Shown piece after piece: positions 42,216 to 51,170 of a stretch of 64,000 bases of DNA. The stretch covers positions 1 to 64,000 of the forward strand of contig CAZUEO010000006.1 of NCBI GenBank assembly GCA_964619675.1, read 5' to 3'. The stretch is from JAPLMW01 sp964619675 (GTDB taxonomy: Bacteria; Planctomycetota; Phycisphaerae; Sedimentisphaerales; UBA12454). The position numbers were made by a program, and so were the translations under genes. The notes below the pieces were generated by a model. That model was not told where the DNA came from. It worked only from the letters and a program-made list of their open reading frames with translations, and did no database searches. Positions within the stretch are counted from its first letter, which is position 1. Each line of letters opens with the position of its first letter.

Positions 42216-42288
42216 TCCCCGATAGCTCAATTGGTAGAGCGAGCGGCTGTTAACCGCTAGGTCGTAGGTTCGAGCCCTACTCGGGGAG
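42216..42288 (+). tRNA. tRNA-Asn (GTT)
   Basis: Acceptor TCCCCGA/TCGGGGA, discriminator G, anticodon loop CTGTTAA (GTT), standard D and T arms. TTGACA at 42169-42174 may be its -35 box. No encoded CCA. Confidence 0.96.
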
Positions 42289-42325
42289 TTTATTAACGAC
42301 AAGAGAGAATCCGCTTCCAGCGGAA

Positions 42326-42652
42326 TTAATAACCAGAAGTCAATCCGCCCCACTGTTGCTTTACCAGATTCAAGGCAGATTTGAATTCACCATAGAGCCA
42401 GATGCTTATGGCAATAACCGCCACTGATACGATAATTTTCGTTATGAGTTTATAGCGAGGATTAAACCACATAAGAGGCAGGGCAAAAGGCCCAACACAC
42501 AATAAACCAATTACAAACCAATAAGTGGAAAAATACCATTTCATTTTGGCCTCCGCCCCTGCCTGCACAGGGGTGGCATTCCCGGGCGGGGTCGCCGAAG
42601 CCAGTATGACCTGCAAGTCTAACTCTTTGCCGCAATAAGGACACTTTACCAT
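42326..42652 (-). CDS. Zinc-ribbon membrane protein of unknown function
   Basis: 108 residues: an N-terminal half zinc ribbon (MVKCPYCGKELDLQ), a linker, and two hydrophobic segments (~42-62, 70-86). The linker residues LASATPPGNATPVQAGAEAK are encoded by a GC-rich palindromic stretch at 42548-42602, probably an inserted repeat read in frame. Short inner-membrane proteins of this layout are common in planctomycetes; no function known. Confidence 0.68.
   Translation of the reverse strand: MVKCPYCGKELDLQVILASATPPGNATPVQAGAEAKMKWYFSTYWFVIGLLCVGPFALPLMWFNPRYKLITKIIVSVAVIAISIWLYGEFKSALNLVKQQWGGLTSGY
42548..42602. repeat. GC-rich palindromic insert inside a coding sequence
   Basis: Contains the hairpin CCCCTG-N6-CAGGGG and a second GC-rich half. 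It is read in frame as a peptide similar in style (TPP, AGA-AK) to those of the scpB and pabB elements, although the nucleotide sequence differs. Confidence 0.45.
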
Positions 42653-42767
42653 AATCTATTCTTCCATCGGATATATTATATATCGGGAAAAAAGGGCGAA
42701 AAGTAAAAGAAAAAAGGCATCCTGAACAACAAAAATCACTGTGGCTTGAAGCAAAAAGGCAGTTATA

Positions 42768-43814
42768 ATGGCGGCGATGGCTGAAATTAAACAACAACTC
42801 ATTACGCTCGTATTAGGAAAAGTTACGCAGGAACTGGCGGGTGAGGTGTTCAATCCCACCATTATCAAAAGCTCGCCGGTGTATTACAAAACCGCTGTGC
42901 CAAAACAGGTAATCGTCGGCCAGAAAAACCTCACAATCGGCGGTCAAAATGTAACATTTCATCTGCGGGGATACCAGCCGGATGTGCTTCTTATACAAAC
43001 AACAATAGATGTGGAAAACATATTTCACAAGGAGGATATTTTTTCACTCGAAAAGCAATCTTATGAGCATTCATACCGTATCCTGAAGGAATATGGCGGA
43101 GATTCGCTATTCAGCGAAGAATACTCGGTCTTCGCTGTTACCAATTATCAGCAAGACCCGGAAAAGTTTCTCAAACATCGCAACGTCATCGTTTCGCTTT
43201 TGAAATCAGAAATTCGGGACCTTGACCCGCAGGAGGTGCAATATACATTGGGCAGCAGGATAAAATACGGCAATAACGATTTGTCGATAATCGACTGGGA
43301 CGGGGCATTCCTGTTTGATGCCGCCGGCGACATCAAAGAAGACATAGAACTGCTGACACTCACAAATCTGCAGCTTCTCCGGTATAGAATTCTCGACCAT
43401 CGGCTCGACAGCAGACTGGCGAGGATGGCGGAACTGGTACACAATATACCGGTCGGCACAAAACGACTGCGAAGCAAAGATTTGGCTCAAAGAATGAAGG
43501 AGACTATGGAGATACGGATGGTCTCCATTTCGGAATTACAACGGCTGGAACGCGATATAAAGCTTATCGGCGACTGGTACTCGGCGAGGTTTTACGAACT
43601 GGCTGCGACGAAATTTAAAATCGACGAATGGAGAAAAACCATCCGCAACAAGCTCGAATCGCTGGAAGACACCTATTCGCTGGTTGTTGAGAACTTCACG
43701 GTCTCGATGAAACACCGCGTAGAATGGGCACAAATCATCCTATTCTTTATTCTGCAAATAGGCTGGCTTGTCCTGCTTGTTGTCGAATTTTTGCAATATA
43801 TGCAAAAAGAGTAA
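42768..43814 (+). CDS. RMND1/DUF155-family-like protein with C-terminal membrane segment
   Basis: 348 residues. A mixed alpha/beta N-terminal half, then a helical part (LQLLRYRILDHRLDSRLARM, SISELQRLERDIKLIGDW) and one C-terminal hydrophobic segment (~322-342). This order fits the RMD1/RMND1 (DUF155) family. An alternative start lies at residue 4. The function of bacterial members is not known. Ends before a bidirectional hairpin. Confidence 0.6.
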   Translation: MAAMAEIKQQLITLVLGKVTQELAGEVFNPTIIKSSPVYYKTAVPKQVIVGQKNLTIGGQNVTFHLRGYQPDVLLIQTTIDVENIFHKEDIFSLEKQSYEHSYRILKEYGGDSLFSEEYSVFAVTNYQQDPEKFLKHRNVIVSLLKSEIRDLDPQEVQYTLGSRIKYGNNDLSIIDWDGAFLFDAAGDIKEDIELLTLTNLQLLRYRILDHRLDSRLARMAELVHNIPVGTKRLRSKDLAQRMKETMEIRMVSISELQRLERDIKLIGDWYSARFYELAATKFKIDEWRKTIRNKLESLEDTYSLVVENFTVSMKHRVEWAQIILFFILQIGWLVLLVVEFLQYMQKE

Positions 43815-43878
43815 AAGCTGAACTACACCGGTAAAGCAACCCCGCCCTGTTATGAAATTACAAAGTATTGAAACGTAT

Positions 43879-43913
43879 ATTTGCCCGGGTCTTGTTTAAA
43901 AACCCGGGCAAAT
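43879..43913. terminator. Bidirectional terminator hairpin
   Basis: A 12-bp perfect stem with core GCCCGGG/CCCGGGC and an 11-nt loop, between the ends of two convergent genes. No long T-run, so efficiency is uncertain. Confidence 0.65.
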
Positions 43914-43931
43914 TCACAACTGATTTCTTTG

Positions 43932-44285
43932 TTAGTAACGGCTGCCGCCGCTGCGATAACCGCCTCTGCCGCCGCCGCCGCCGCCGCCGCCAAAACCGCC
44001 GCGACGCGGGCCTCTGCTACCGCCGCCGCCGCCGCCTCTGCTGCCCCGCTCATGAGCTTCATTGACCTTTACCGTCCTGCCGCCCAGGTCCTTATCATTC
44101 ATTCCCTCAATGGCTGCCTGAGCCTCTTCTTTCGACGGCATTTCAACGAAACCGAAACCTCTCGATTCGCCGCTGAACTTATCCTTTATAATGCTTACAG
44201 ACCCAATCTGACCATAAGCCTCAAAAGCCTGCCGCAACTGTTCTTCCGTCACCTCTCTCGCCAAATTACCTACATAAATGTTCAT
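43932..44285 (-). CDS. RRM RNA-binding protein with glycine-rich tail
   Basis: 117 residues from ATG 44285 (GAGG 8 nt upstream). A single RRM with RNP2 (IYVGNL) at 3-8 and RNP1 (RGFGFVEM) near 42, then a Gly/Arg/Ser tail of ~35 residues. Similar to cyanobacterial and planctomycete cold-inducible Rbp proteins, thought to act as RNA chaperones. The tail is encoded by CCG repeats, prone to length variation. Confidence 0.93.
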   Translation of the reverse strand: MNIYVGNLAREVTEEQLRQAFEAYGQIGSVSIIKDKFSGESRGFGFVEMPSKEEAQAAIEGMNDKDLGGRTVKVNEAHERGSRGGGGGGSRGPRRGGFGGGGGGGGRGGYRSGGSRY

Positions 44286-44574
44286 CTCAAATACCTCAAA
44301 ATAAAATTTAGAAAACTTTTGCCGAAACCCGGCTAACATTCCTGAAAATTGGAATTAAAAAAACATTTCAAATAACACTGCTGAATAAGAGATGACTTAG
44401 CGGAAGAACTCTAAAAAAATCCTGCATTTACAGCTATTCATCAGCCTATCGCGCAAATCTTTACCGGCACAATAATACTATCCCTGACTTTCCATAGCAA
44501 CAAAATATTTTTTATTTTGGCAGTTTAGCGAGGCATTAAACGACCCAAAACGTCTTTTTTGCTTGTTTTGACCT

Positions 44575-44644
44575 GCCCTGTGAGACTTGCCCCGTTAGAT
44601 GCGTTAGTTAGCTGCTTGGGGATGCTTCAGCTATCTAACTGGGG
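44575..44644. repeat. Nested hairpin element, copy 1
   Basis: Shares the 16-mer GTGAGACTTGCCCCGT (44580-44595) with 46775-46852. CCCCGTTAGAT pairs with ATCTAACTGGGG and is followed by TTTTCT, giving a terminator-like shape. Confidence 0.55.
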
Positions 44645-44676
44645 TTTTCTATTCCGGGGGGTTTTCTTCGGTTAGT

Positions 44677-44739
44677 CCCGCACCAATTTGCTATTCAATC
44701 CCGCACCTTTTTTTTATTCAATAACCCGTTGGTGCGGGG
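44677..44739. repeat. CCCGCACC repeats, partly inverted
   Basis: CCCGCACC occurs at 44677 and 44700 and its complement at 44731; the outer pair has 10-bp arms (CCCGCACCAA). The same core forms the arms of the inverted repeat at 56446-56550. Confidence 0.45.
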
Positions 44740-44772
44740 TCCAGCTTTTTCAATTGCCACAATGGCCCTAAT

Positions 44773-45609
44773 TTATTCCGAGTTTATATTTTTCGCTATA
44801 TTATTAACTAATTCTTTAAGCACTTGAGAATATTCAGATATAGATTTCTCTTTTACTAAAATACCTTTATCGCTATGCATCCAATCGTTTGTATCAACAT
44901 GAGGGTGATGGGCTGTAGGAATGCACAGCGAAAAACAATTTACATCTTGTTTAGCATAATAGTGCGATTCATCTGGCAATGCATTTTCAATACTTAAGAA
45001 TATATTGCCAAGTATTGCTTTAAGATATACATTGAAATCTTCATTATTTCTAAATTTTAGCCTTAAACCAGTTTGATTATTTATAGAAGCATAGTAATTC
45101 TCTATAGTGAAAGGTTCACTGCTGTATCCTTTGTCTGTAACATCTAAAGTAATAACTAGTTCCGGTCGTTTTTGTTTCGAAAAATATTGAAATGTTTCAG
45201 CTGCTCCGCCAAATTTACTATTAGTCTCTTTACTCTTAGTCTCTTCGTCCCCTGTAAATGATACAAGCACAGAGCTTGGAAGAGCATCTTCCTGCATCAG
45301 CTTTATTATAATAGCATTGCAGATTGAATTATCAAAAGTTCCCAACAACTCTTGTGAATTATATTTTCTTTGAAAATGCTTAGTATAGAGTGAATCCATA
45401 TGGCAAGAAATAAGTATAAGTCCAGCTTGGCCTGTATAATCTTTTTTAGCATAAATCAAACTTAAACCTGTATCGCTTATAACGTTATATATAGAATTAT
45501 TTAGTAAGGTTTTGATATTATCTTTTCGCGTAAGTACAGTAAACTCTGCGCCATTGTCGATACTTTCGACATTCACTTTTTCTAAAATCGTATCAAATGT
45601 TTTTTGCAT
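44773..45609 (-). CDS. Zn-dependent exopeptidase-like protein (M28/M20/M42 clan)
   Basis: 278 residues from ATG 45609 (a GTG at 45636 is also open). Likely metal ligands appear in order: SCHMDS near 70, GTFDNS near 91, FTGDEE near 119, LDVTD near 155 and HHPHVDTND near 243, as in di-zinc aminopeptidases. No signal peptide, so cytoplasmic. More AT-rich than its neighbours and bracketed by hairpin elements, so possibly acquired. Confidence 0.68.
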   Translation of the reverse strand: MQKTFDTILEKVNVESIDNGAEFTVLTRKDNIKTLLNNSIYNVISDTGLSLIYAKKDYTGQAGLILISCHMDSLYTKHFQRKYNSQELLGTFDNSICNAIIIKLMQEDALPSSVLVSFTGDEETKSKETNSKFGGAAETFQYFSKQKRPELVITLDVTDKGYSSEPFTIENYYASINNQTGLRLKFRNNEDFNVYLKAILGNIFLSIENALPDESHYYAKQDVNCFSLCIPTAHHPHVDTNDWMHSDKGILVKEKSISEYSQVLKELVNNIAKNINSE

Positions 45610-46180
45610 AGTCTCAGAATTAACCAGATACAGCACCTATTTTGATTTTTGCTCTGTCATTTTTCGTTTTAATTTTTGATATTTGATTTATTGAAACATT
45701 GTTGCTGCCCCTCAAAGTATTACGACAAATTATACCCTTAAATTGGGCGGAAAACCATTAAAAAACAGCGTAGAGCGTAGAGCGTTTAGCGTTTAGGGGA
45801 TAGGCGAGACGATTTCGCCGCGATGCTAATTACAGGCCTTAGGTGGTAGGAAAAATCTGCGAAAATCCGCGCAATCCGTGGTTAATTTTTTTATTTTTTC
45901 CTTGACTTTTGTTCGCCAATTTGGTAAAATACCTATATAGTTAGATGAAAAGTTAATATTGCACGTAAGTCCTTATTCTTACGTAGAATAGGCCAATAAT
46001 ACCTCCGCGGTCCTGCCATCTTAAATTTAAAATTAACAATTCAAGCAGTTTTATATCCTGAATCAAGATACAAAAAATAATAGAAGCAAAATGGTTGCAA
46101 GGCTCGTCAAGTTTACGTTGACCGTAAGACGATAGACGAAACGAGCAGCGCAACCGTAACCGAAATACGAGGTTTTAATT
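45610..46180. other. Intergenic region with dispersed-repeat fragments
   Basis: About 570 bp without a gene. 45767-45796 carries an AGCGTAGAGCGT-type repeat related to the heptamer array at 51171. 45847-45890 carries a phrase (CTGCGAAAATCCGCGCAAT) that looks like a dispersed repeat. An ACGTAAG/CTTACGT hairpin lies near 45965-45985. Confidence 0.45.
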
Positions 46181-46753
46181 ATGTCCAGAATCAAAATTAA
46201 TTTTCAACTCCCGTGTCCGACATTCATCGAAAGAATCATTGTCTATTTTCTCCTGCGATACAGGAAGAAAAAATACGGCTATCCCTTTCGCCTAATCAAA
46301 CTTACGCAAGGCAAATTCACTAAGGTTGACCCCGATGATTTCAAGAAATTGTCACAGTATGATTGGCAGCTTTTTGAAAACAAAAGCGGCAATCTATATG
46401 CTATCAGGATTGAAAATTTAAAATTTATTAAAATGCACAGGGTTATTATGAATGCCCCGCCCGGCATAATCGTTGACCATAGAAATCACGATGGCCTCGA
46501 TAACACTAAACGAAATCTGCGTTTTGCGACAATTTCTCAGAATAACTGTAATGTTAAGAGAACAAAAAAGGGCAGTTCAAAATATAGAGGCGTCCATCTT
46601 GTAAAAGACACAGGAAGGTACAGGGCCATAATAAATTATAATAAAATATACAAACATTTAGGATATTTCGACAATGAGGAAGATGCCGCAAGGGCCTATG
46701 ACGAGGCGGCGAAAATTTACCACGGTGAATTCGCTGTGCTGAATTTCTCTTAA
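46181..46753 (+). CDS. HNH endonuclease with AP2 DNA-binding domain
   Basis: 190 residues. HNH core: HRVIM near 87 and VDHRNHDGLDNTKRNLR near 97-113. The AP2 domain (~134-190) has KYRGVH, YRAII, HLGYF and EEDAARAYDEAA. This is the architecture of free-standing homing-endonuclease-like genes, which spread by cutting recipient DNA. GAGG precedes the ATG. The N-terminal ~40 residues are basic and hydrophobic. Probably one of many genomic copies. Confidence 0.9.
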   Translation: MSRIKINFQLPCPTFIERIIVYFLLRYRKKKYGYPFRLIKLTQGKFTKVDPDDFKKLSQYDWQLFENKSGNLYAIRIENLKFIKMHRVIMNAPPGIIVDHRNHDGLDNTKRNLRFATISQNNCNVKRTKKGSSKYRGVHLVKDTGRYRAIINYNKIYKHLGYFDNEEDAARAYDEAAKIYHGEFAVLNFS

Positions 46754-46774
46754 TCCCGCAACCGTGAGAGTTTA

Positions 46775-46852
46775 CCCCGTGAGACTTGCCCCGTGAAGTG
46801 CCTTTTAGGCTACTTCATCGGGGTGTTTTCCTTTTAGGCTATCTCATCGGGG
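46775..46852. repeat. Nested hairpin element, copy 2
   Basis: Outer stem CCCCGTGAGA/TCTCATCGGGG encloses inner stem CCCCGTGAAGT/ACTTCATCGGGG, the latter followed by a T-rich stretch. Shares a 16-mer with the copy at 44575. May terminate the HNH gene and the convergent subtilase. Confidence 0.6.
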
Positions 46853-46901
46853 CCAAAATGAATTATTAGAGGCAGCCTTAAGATTTGCCTTAATTTGACC
46901 T

Positions 46902-48503
46902 CTATGGATTGTAATATTTTGGTTCTATTTTAAGCCAGTTATCGGCGAACCGGGCAAAATCCAGCCAGTTGACCATACCATCGGCAATTATATCCGTATC
47001 TGGCCCGGCGGTCAGCCAATCAAGAGCCATTTGGCGCAAATCTAATTCGTCCACGATATAATCTATATTAAAATCGCCCGTAATCGGCGGCAAAATTTCA
47101 AAAGCTATGCCGTAATCACGGCTTTTCGAAGTAGTATTCCGCAAAGATACGGTATAATTACCGTCCGCAGGCAAAACCAAATCTATCTTCTCAAGATTGT
47201 CCACATCGTCAGTTTCGGAAAAAATGGTGTCTCCTGAAGGATTTTTGATTGTTACATCGAGATTAAATAGTGGCAGGTCCACGTTATAATTTGAACCGGC
47301 TTTATTAATTTTACGATTCCAGGCAACCGTAAAAATGAACCGTTCATTTTCTATACCGGCAAATTGATATTCATGCGTCTGATTTGAGCCTATATTTTCA
47401 TAAGCCCACCCTGCTGTTGATGTAACTGTTGTGCCTCGGCTTATTCTGCCTGCATAAAGCGTTTGGTAAGCTCTTAATGCGTCAATTCTTCCATAACCTC
47501 TCTGGTAGTGCCAGGCATTATTAGGGTCAGCAGGATTTGTTAGACTACCTGCCTTGTCTTGAATATTAGGAAAAGTCGAATTGACTATTACTGCCTTTAT
47601 AACCTCATTCTGGCCGTCATCCGGCCCTGTTGTCTGGTCGGCATATTCAAGCAGCAAAGCTGCAACGCCGCCAGTCTGAGGAACGGAAAAACTTGTAGCG
47701 CCATCTTTTATAGTAGTGTAGTAAGATGTATCGCTGCCAATGGAAGGCGTCGTCTGGCTGCTGCCCGGACAGGATATTTCCGGCTTTTTTCTGCCGTCGG
47801 TTGTGGGGCCGGGGTTTGATAGACTTCCGACTCTGAGATAAAAATTATTTGGCTCATCAATCAATGCCGCGGTTGTTATGCCGTTGTACGCATCACCGAA
47901 AACAGAAGGATATGATGAACCGTTGCCGCTTGCCAGCGCAAAAACAACATTATTATTATCTGCAAAATAATCATACATTAAGCTATAGGGACTTGAACCA
48001 TTTGCGTCATCGGATAATGCTATCGCAGTAACGAACACCCTGCAATTATAAGTGCCAATTAACGATTCTAATGCATCTTCGACATAGCCGGTTGATATAC
48101 CGCTATAATTGTTGACGACTCTTGCCGAATAAAGATTACAGTCCGGCGAGACGCCGATATCATTCGGATGGCCTGTCCAGCCTCTGCTTGCGATAATACC
48201 TGCGACCCATGTGTCATGTCCGGGCACATCACCGCCGGTATAGTTCACATCGCTTCCGGAGTAATCGAAATTGAAAACATGGACGCCATCTGAGTCGTTA
48301 AATGCTTCGTGTGTATCCCGGACGTTGCGAGCGCTGATTAGCCCGACATTTATTCCCTGTCCGGTATAGCCAAGTTCATGAACTGCCTGAGCATTTGAGC
48401 CGTTCTCTGCCGTCGAGCCTTGCAGGGCATAAACACCGCTGCAAAAAACTGCCAATAACAGCGATATTATCAGACAATATCTATTTACAAACACCTTCTT
48501 CAT
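46902..48503 (-). CDS. Secreted subtilisin-like (S8) peptidase with dockerin-like tail
   Basis: 533 residues. Signal peptide ~1-26. Catalytic His H96 (GHDTWVAGIIA), oxyanion Asn in ASGNG near 192, and Ser S271 (GATSFSVPQ) are clear. The usual aspartate slot reads VGLISARN (S57), so the Asp is displaced or lost. A beta-rich domain (~370-470) precedes two EF-hand-like segments (GDFNIDYIVDELDL and IIADGMVNWLDFA) of the planctomycete dockerin-like type. Probably exported. Confidence 0.88.
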   Translation of the reverse strand: MKKVFVNRYCLIISLLLAVFCSGVYALQGSTAENGSNAQAVHELGYTGQGINVGLISARNVRDTHEAFNDSDGVHVFNFDYSGSDVNYTGGDVPGHDTWVAGIIASRGWTGHPNDIGVSPDCNLYSARVVNNYSGISTGYVEDALESLIGTYNCRVFVTAIALSDDANGSSPYSLMYDYFADNNNVVFALASGNGSSYPSVFGDAYNGITTAALIDEPNNFYLRVGSLSNPGPTTDGRKKPEISCPGSSQTTPSIGSDTSYYTTIKDGATSFSVPQTGGVAALLLEYADQTTGPDDGQNEVIKAVIVNSTFPNIQDKAGSLTNPADPNNAWHYQRGYGRIDALRAYQTLYAGRISRGTTVTSTAGWAYENIGSNQTHEYQFAGIENERFIFTVAWNRKINKAGSNYNVDLPLFNLDVTIKNPSGDTIFSETDDVDNLEKIDLVLPADGNYTVSLRNTTSKSRDYGIAFEILPPITGDFNIDYIVDELDLRQMALDWLTAGPDTDIIADGMVNWLDFARFADNWLKIEPKYYNP

Positions 48504-48524
48504 TACCTCACTCCGATACAGGAA

Positions 48525-48553
48525 ATTATAGCAGAAAACCCCCTAAAAATCAA
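48525..48553 (-). promoter_or_regulatory. Sigma-70 promoter of the subtilase gene
   Basis: Minus-strand TTGATT, a 17-bp spacer and TATAAT, with GGAGTGAGG before the ATG at 48503. Predicted leader ~15 nt. Confidence 0.65.
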
Positions 48554-48560
48554 TGCAGAT

Positions 48561-49202
48561 TTACTGCTGCGGCTGTTTTAGCTCTTCTGCTTTTGGAAGG
48601 TCTTTTAAGTCATTAAGGCCGAATACTTCAAGAAATTTCCTCGTTGTGCCGTAAAGAAGGGGTCTGCCGAGGATTTCCGCCTTGCCGACAATCTTGACAA
48701 GGCCCTTATACATCAGCGAACGAATCAGCTCGCCGCAGGCAACGCCTCGAATAGATTCCACATCAGCCCTTATCACAGGCTGCTTGTAGGCAATTATAGC
48801 AAGAATCTCCAATGCGGCAGGAGTTAACTTACTATCTCCCCGCTCTCGAAGGAGTTTTTTAAGCCAGACATTGTAGTCAGGCAACGTCATCATCTGAAAA
48901 CCGCCTGCAATTTCCTCAATCCTGAATGCCCTGCCGCCTTGCTCATACTGCTGATTCAAGGTCTCAATACACTTTTTAACCTGCTTTGCTCCACCGTTAA
49001 GCTCAGCAATAGTAACAAGCCGTTCTACAGACACCGGTTCATCAGAAGCAAATAGTATCGCTTCAATTACGGATTCAGTGGTTATCGATTTAGCCCCCGC
49101 CACAAGTGGCGGGGTTTCAAGACCGCCGTTTTCGGCGGCCGCTAAACTCTTATCCGAAATATCTGTTAAATCTGCTTCCTGCTGCTGAAATTCTTCACTC
49201 AT
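48561..49202 (-). CDS. scpB: Segregation and condensation protein B
   Basis: 213 residues from ATG 49202, which gives an ATGA overlap with nif3; ATG 49214 is an alternative. Two winged-helix domains: VIEAILFASDEPVS near 43 and LTPAALEILAIIAYKQPV near 127, both diagnostic of ScpB, the SMC-ScpA partner in chromosome condensation. The N-terminal linker contains an in-frame palindromic element (49089-49146) encoding SLAAAENGG and TPPLVAGAK, ahead of the conserved domain. Confidence 0.93.
   Translation of the reverse strand: MSEEFQQQEADLTDISDKSLAAAENGGLETPPLVAGAKSITTESVIEAILFASDEPVSVERLVTIAELNGGAKQVKKCIETLNQQYEQGGRAFRIEEIAGGFQMMTLPDYNVWLKKLLRERGDSKLTPAALEILAIIAYKQPVIRADVESIRGVACGELIRSLMYKGLVKIVGKAEILGRPLLYGTTRKFLEVFGLNDLKDLPKAEELKQPQQ
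49089..49146 (-). repeat. In-frame palindromic element, scpB copy
   Basis: 58 bp bounded by TTTAGC...GCTAAA, with two internal hairpins (CCCCGCCAC/GTGGCGGGG and CCGCCG/CGGCGG). Read in the scpB frame it gives LAA ... TPPLVAGAK. The same element, orientation and frame occur in pabB. Confidence 0.8.
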
Positions 49203-50302
49203 ATTCCTGTCCATTCAAAGGGGTCTTTGTCTTTCTTGCTGATGATAATCTTAACATCTTTTAAGCTTTTTTGCAGCTCTTTTGCAATTTTTTTAAGTAT
49301 AAATCTTTCCGAAACTGTATGGCTAAGACATATAACCGTAACTCCTGCCTCCTGAGCCGCAATGGCCTGATGATGCTTTATCTCGCCTGTTACGTAGAGG
49401 TCGCATTTTTCGGAAATGACCTTCATAACGAGTTTACTGCACGAGCCGGCACAAACTGCTGCTTTTTTCACCTTTCGGTTTTTATTTCCGACAATTCCTG
49501 CGACTTTAGCGCCGGTAGCAGACCTTATTTTTTTCAATATCGCACTTAACTGCATTGGCTTTTCGAGAAGGCCTATCCTGCCAAGACCGATTTTGTCTTC
49601 AAAATCATACAATTTTATAACATCAAATGCAGGCATCTCATACGGATGCGCATTTCTCATCGCCTTTAAACAATCTGCAACCTTCTCAGCAGGCACGAGC
49701 GACTCAAACCTTATTTCGTCAACCTTTTCAAGCCTGCCCTTCCTGCCGATTGCAGGCCTGGCGCCTTTGAGCGGTAAAAACGTTCCTTCGCCGGCAGTAC
49801 GAAAACTGCAATGACTGTAATTACCTATCCAGCCGGCCCCTGCTTTAAAAACAGCATCAGCAACCTTTTCAATTGCATCAGCAGGAACAAAAACAATGAG
49901 TTTATAATTCTGCTTTTGTGAATTCTCAACAAAATCGCCGATGGGCTGAGGATTTTTTATCCCGATTATTTCCGCAAGCTCATCATTTATTCCGCCGCTT
50001 GCCGCATCAAGAGCAGTATGCATTGAATAAACACCAATCCCGCTGCGAATAAGCTCATAAACTGCTGAATCTTTCGTAATGCTCTTCAAGCCGTCCCAGA
50101 TAACCGGATGATAACTCAAAATAAAATTACAGCCGGCCTGTTTTGCTTCTTTTACAACTTCCTGCGTTATGTCAATCGTCAGCAGAACTTTTTTTACTGC
50201 CGAATTGCCGTCACCAACAAGCAGGCCCGTATTATCCCAGCTTTGAGCTAATGCTCGCGGGGCAATTTTCTCGATTTCTCCAATAATATCTTTGATTTTC
50301 AT
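49199..50302 (-). CDS. Nif3-like dinuclear metal centre protein (DUF34)
   Basis: 367 residues, the long form with the PII-like insert (~130-235, YKLIVFVPADAIEKVADAVF). Metal ligands are in SYHPVIWDG near 63, HTALDAA near 97, and GEIKHHQAIAAQEAGV with CLSHTVSE near 310-330. Often annotated GTP cyclohydrolase 1 type 2, but the biochemical role is unsettled. ATGA overlaps link it to pabC and scpB. Confidence 0.9.
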   Translation of the reverse strand: MKIKDIIGEIEKIAPRALAQSWDNTGLLVGDGNSAVKKVLLTIDITQEVVKEAKQAGCNFILSYHPVIWDGLKSITKDSAVYELIRSGIGVYSMHTALDAASGGINDELAEIIGIKNPQPIGDFVENSQKQNYKLIVFVPADAIEKVADAVFKAGAGWIGNYSHCSFRTAGEGTFLPLKGARPAIGRKGRLEKVDEIRFESLVPAEKVADCLKAMRNAHPYEMPAFDVIKLYDFEDKIGLGRIGLLEKPMQLSAILKKIRSATGAKVAGIVGNKNRKVKKAAVCAGSCSKLVMKVISEKCDLYVTGEIKHHQAIAAQEAGVTVICLSHTVSERFILKKIAKELQKSLKDVKIIISKKDKDPFEWTGI

Positions 50303-51156
50303 CGTTTTTTACCTGAACAACATTGGTTAAAAAATTCCGTATAAAGCGTCAAAATCTTCTTTGTCATCGTTCCAGGTTTGGCATTTCCGACATTATGCGC
50401 CTCAACGCCAATCACCGGCAAGACCTGCATTATAACATTCGTAATAAAAACTTCATCAGCGCCAAGCAAATCATCAATGTCAAGGTCTTTTTCTTCTGCC
50501 CTTATGGAATTTTTAGCAGCAAGGTCTAAAACGGTTTTTCTTGCAATCCCCGGCAAAATACCGGCTTTTAATGAAGGCGTATAAATAACAGAATCCTTCA
50601 CGATAAATACATTGCTTACGCAGCCTTCTGCAAGAGAACCTTCAACCGTGAACCACAATGCCTCGGCTGCGCGCTTTTGATGGGCGACCCCCAAGGCAAA
50701 TATCCTTGAGAAATAGCTCGTCGTTTTATGGCCCGCCAAAACATCCTGCGGATTCTGTCTGTAGGAATTTAAGATAACCATTATGCCTTTCTCGTAGAAA
50801 CTATCCGGATAAGGCTCGAATTTAATGGCGGTAATAAGCAATGTCGGCTCAGTTTTTTCTGAATTCATCGACCCGCTTGTCGCAGTCAGGCGGATTCTGG
50901 CCTCTTTAAGCTCATTGGCACTTAGAGTTTCATATACCGCACCAGCGGCAAATTTTTTATCTCCTTTGATATTGATTTTCAGTTTTTCTGCGCTTGCCAA
51001 AAGCCTGTCTAAATGGTCATTGAGTGCAAAAACAACTCCATTTGAGGCTCTCATCGTCTCAAACAGCCCTGCCCCATACAAAAACCCGCCATCAGCAGAA
51101 CTTATGGAAGCCTGCGATGAATCGATTATTTCTTTATTTAAAAATACTTTTTCCAT
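50299..51156 (-). CDS. pabC: Aminotransferase class IV, probable aminodeoxychorismate lyase
   Basis: 285 residues. The fold-type IV PLP lysine is in LAGHKTTSYFSRI near 142-154; GLFETMRASNG near 30, LAEGCVSNVFIV near 178 and GILPGIARKTVLD near 198 follow the family order. Neighbourhood with pabB supports aminodeoxychorismate lyase for folate, although a D-amino-acid or branched-chain transaminase cannot be excluded. The heptamer array begins 14 bp upstream of the start and no ribosome-binding site is visible. Confidence 0.75.
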   Translation of the reverse strand: MEKVFLNKEIIDSSQASISSADGGFLYGAGLFETMRASNGVVFALNDHLDRLLASAEKLKINIKGDKKFAAGAVYETLSANELKEARIRLTATSGSMNSEKTEPTLLITAIKFEPYPDSFYEKGIMVILNSYRQNPQDVLAGHKTTSYFSRIFALGVAHQKRAAEALWFTVEGSLAEGCVSNVFIVKDSVIYTPSLKAGILPGIARKTVLDLAAKNSIRAEEKDLDIDDLLGADEVFITNVIMQVLPVIGVEAHNVGNAKPGTMTKKILTLYTEFFNQCCSGKKR

Positions 51157-51170
51157 TTTTAGTGTTTTAG

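Larger units (their letters stand above)
44286..44772. other. Intergenic region with hairpins
   Basis: About 490 bp without a gene. The first half is plain AT-rich sequence, probably the RRM gene leader; the second half holds the nested hairpin at 44575-44644 and the CCCGCACC repeats at 44677-44739. Confidence 0.5.

Noticed and set aside
43932..44065. CCG-rich tandem repeat as an independent repeat locus
   Set aside because: It is the codon run for the Gly/Arg-rich tail of the RRM protein.
45840..46180. Structured RNA or intron upstream of the AP2/HNH gene
   Set aside because: Only short isolated hairpins were found; no catalytic-intron core or HEARO-type fold could be recognised by eye.
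46902..48503. Long plus-strand frames opposite the subtilase
   Set aside because: They have no ribosome-binding sites or protein-like composition and are antisense shadows of a clear gene.
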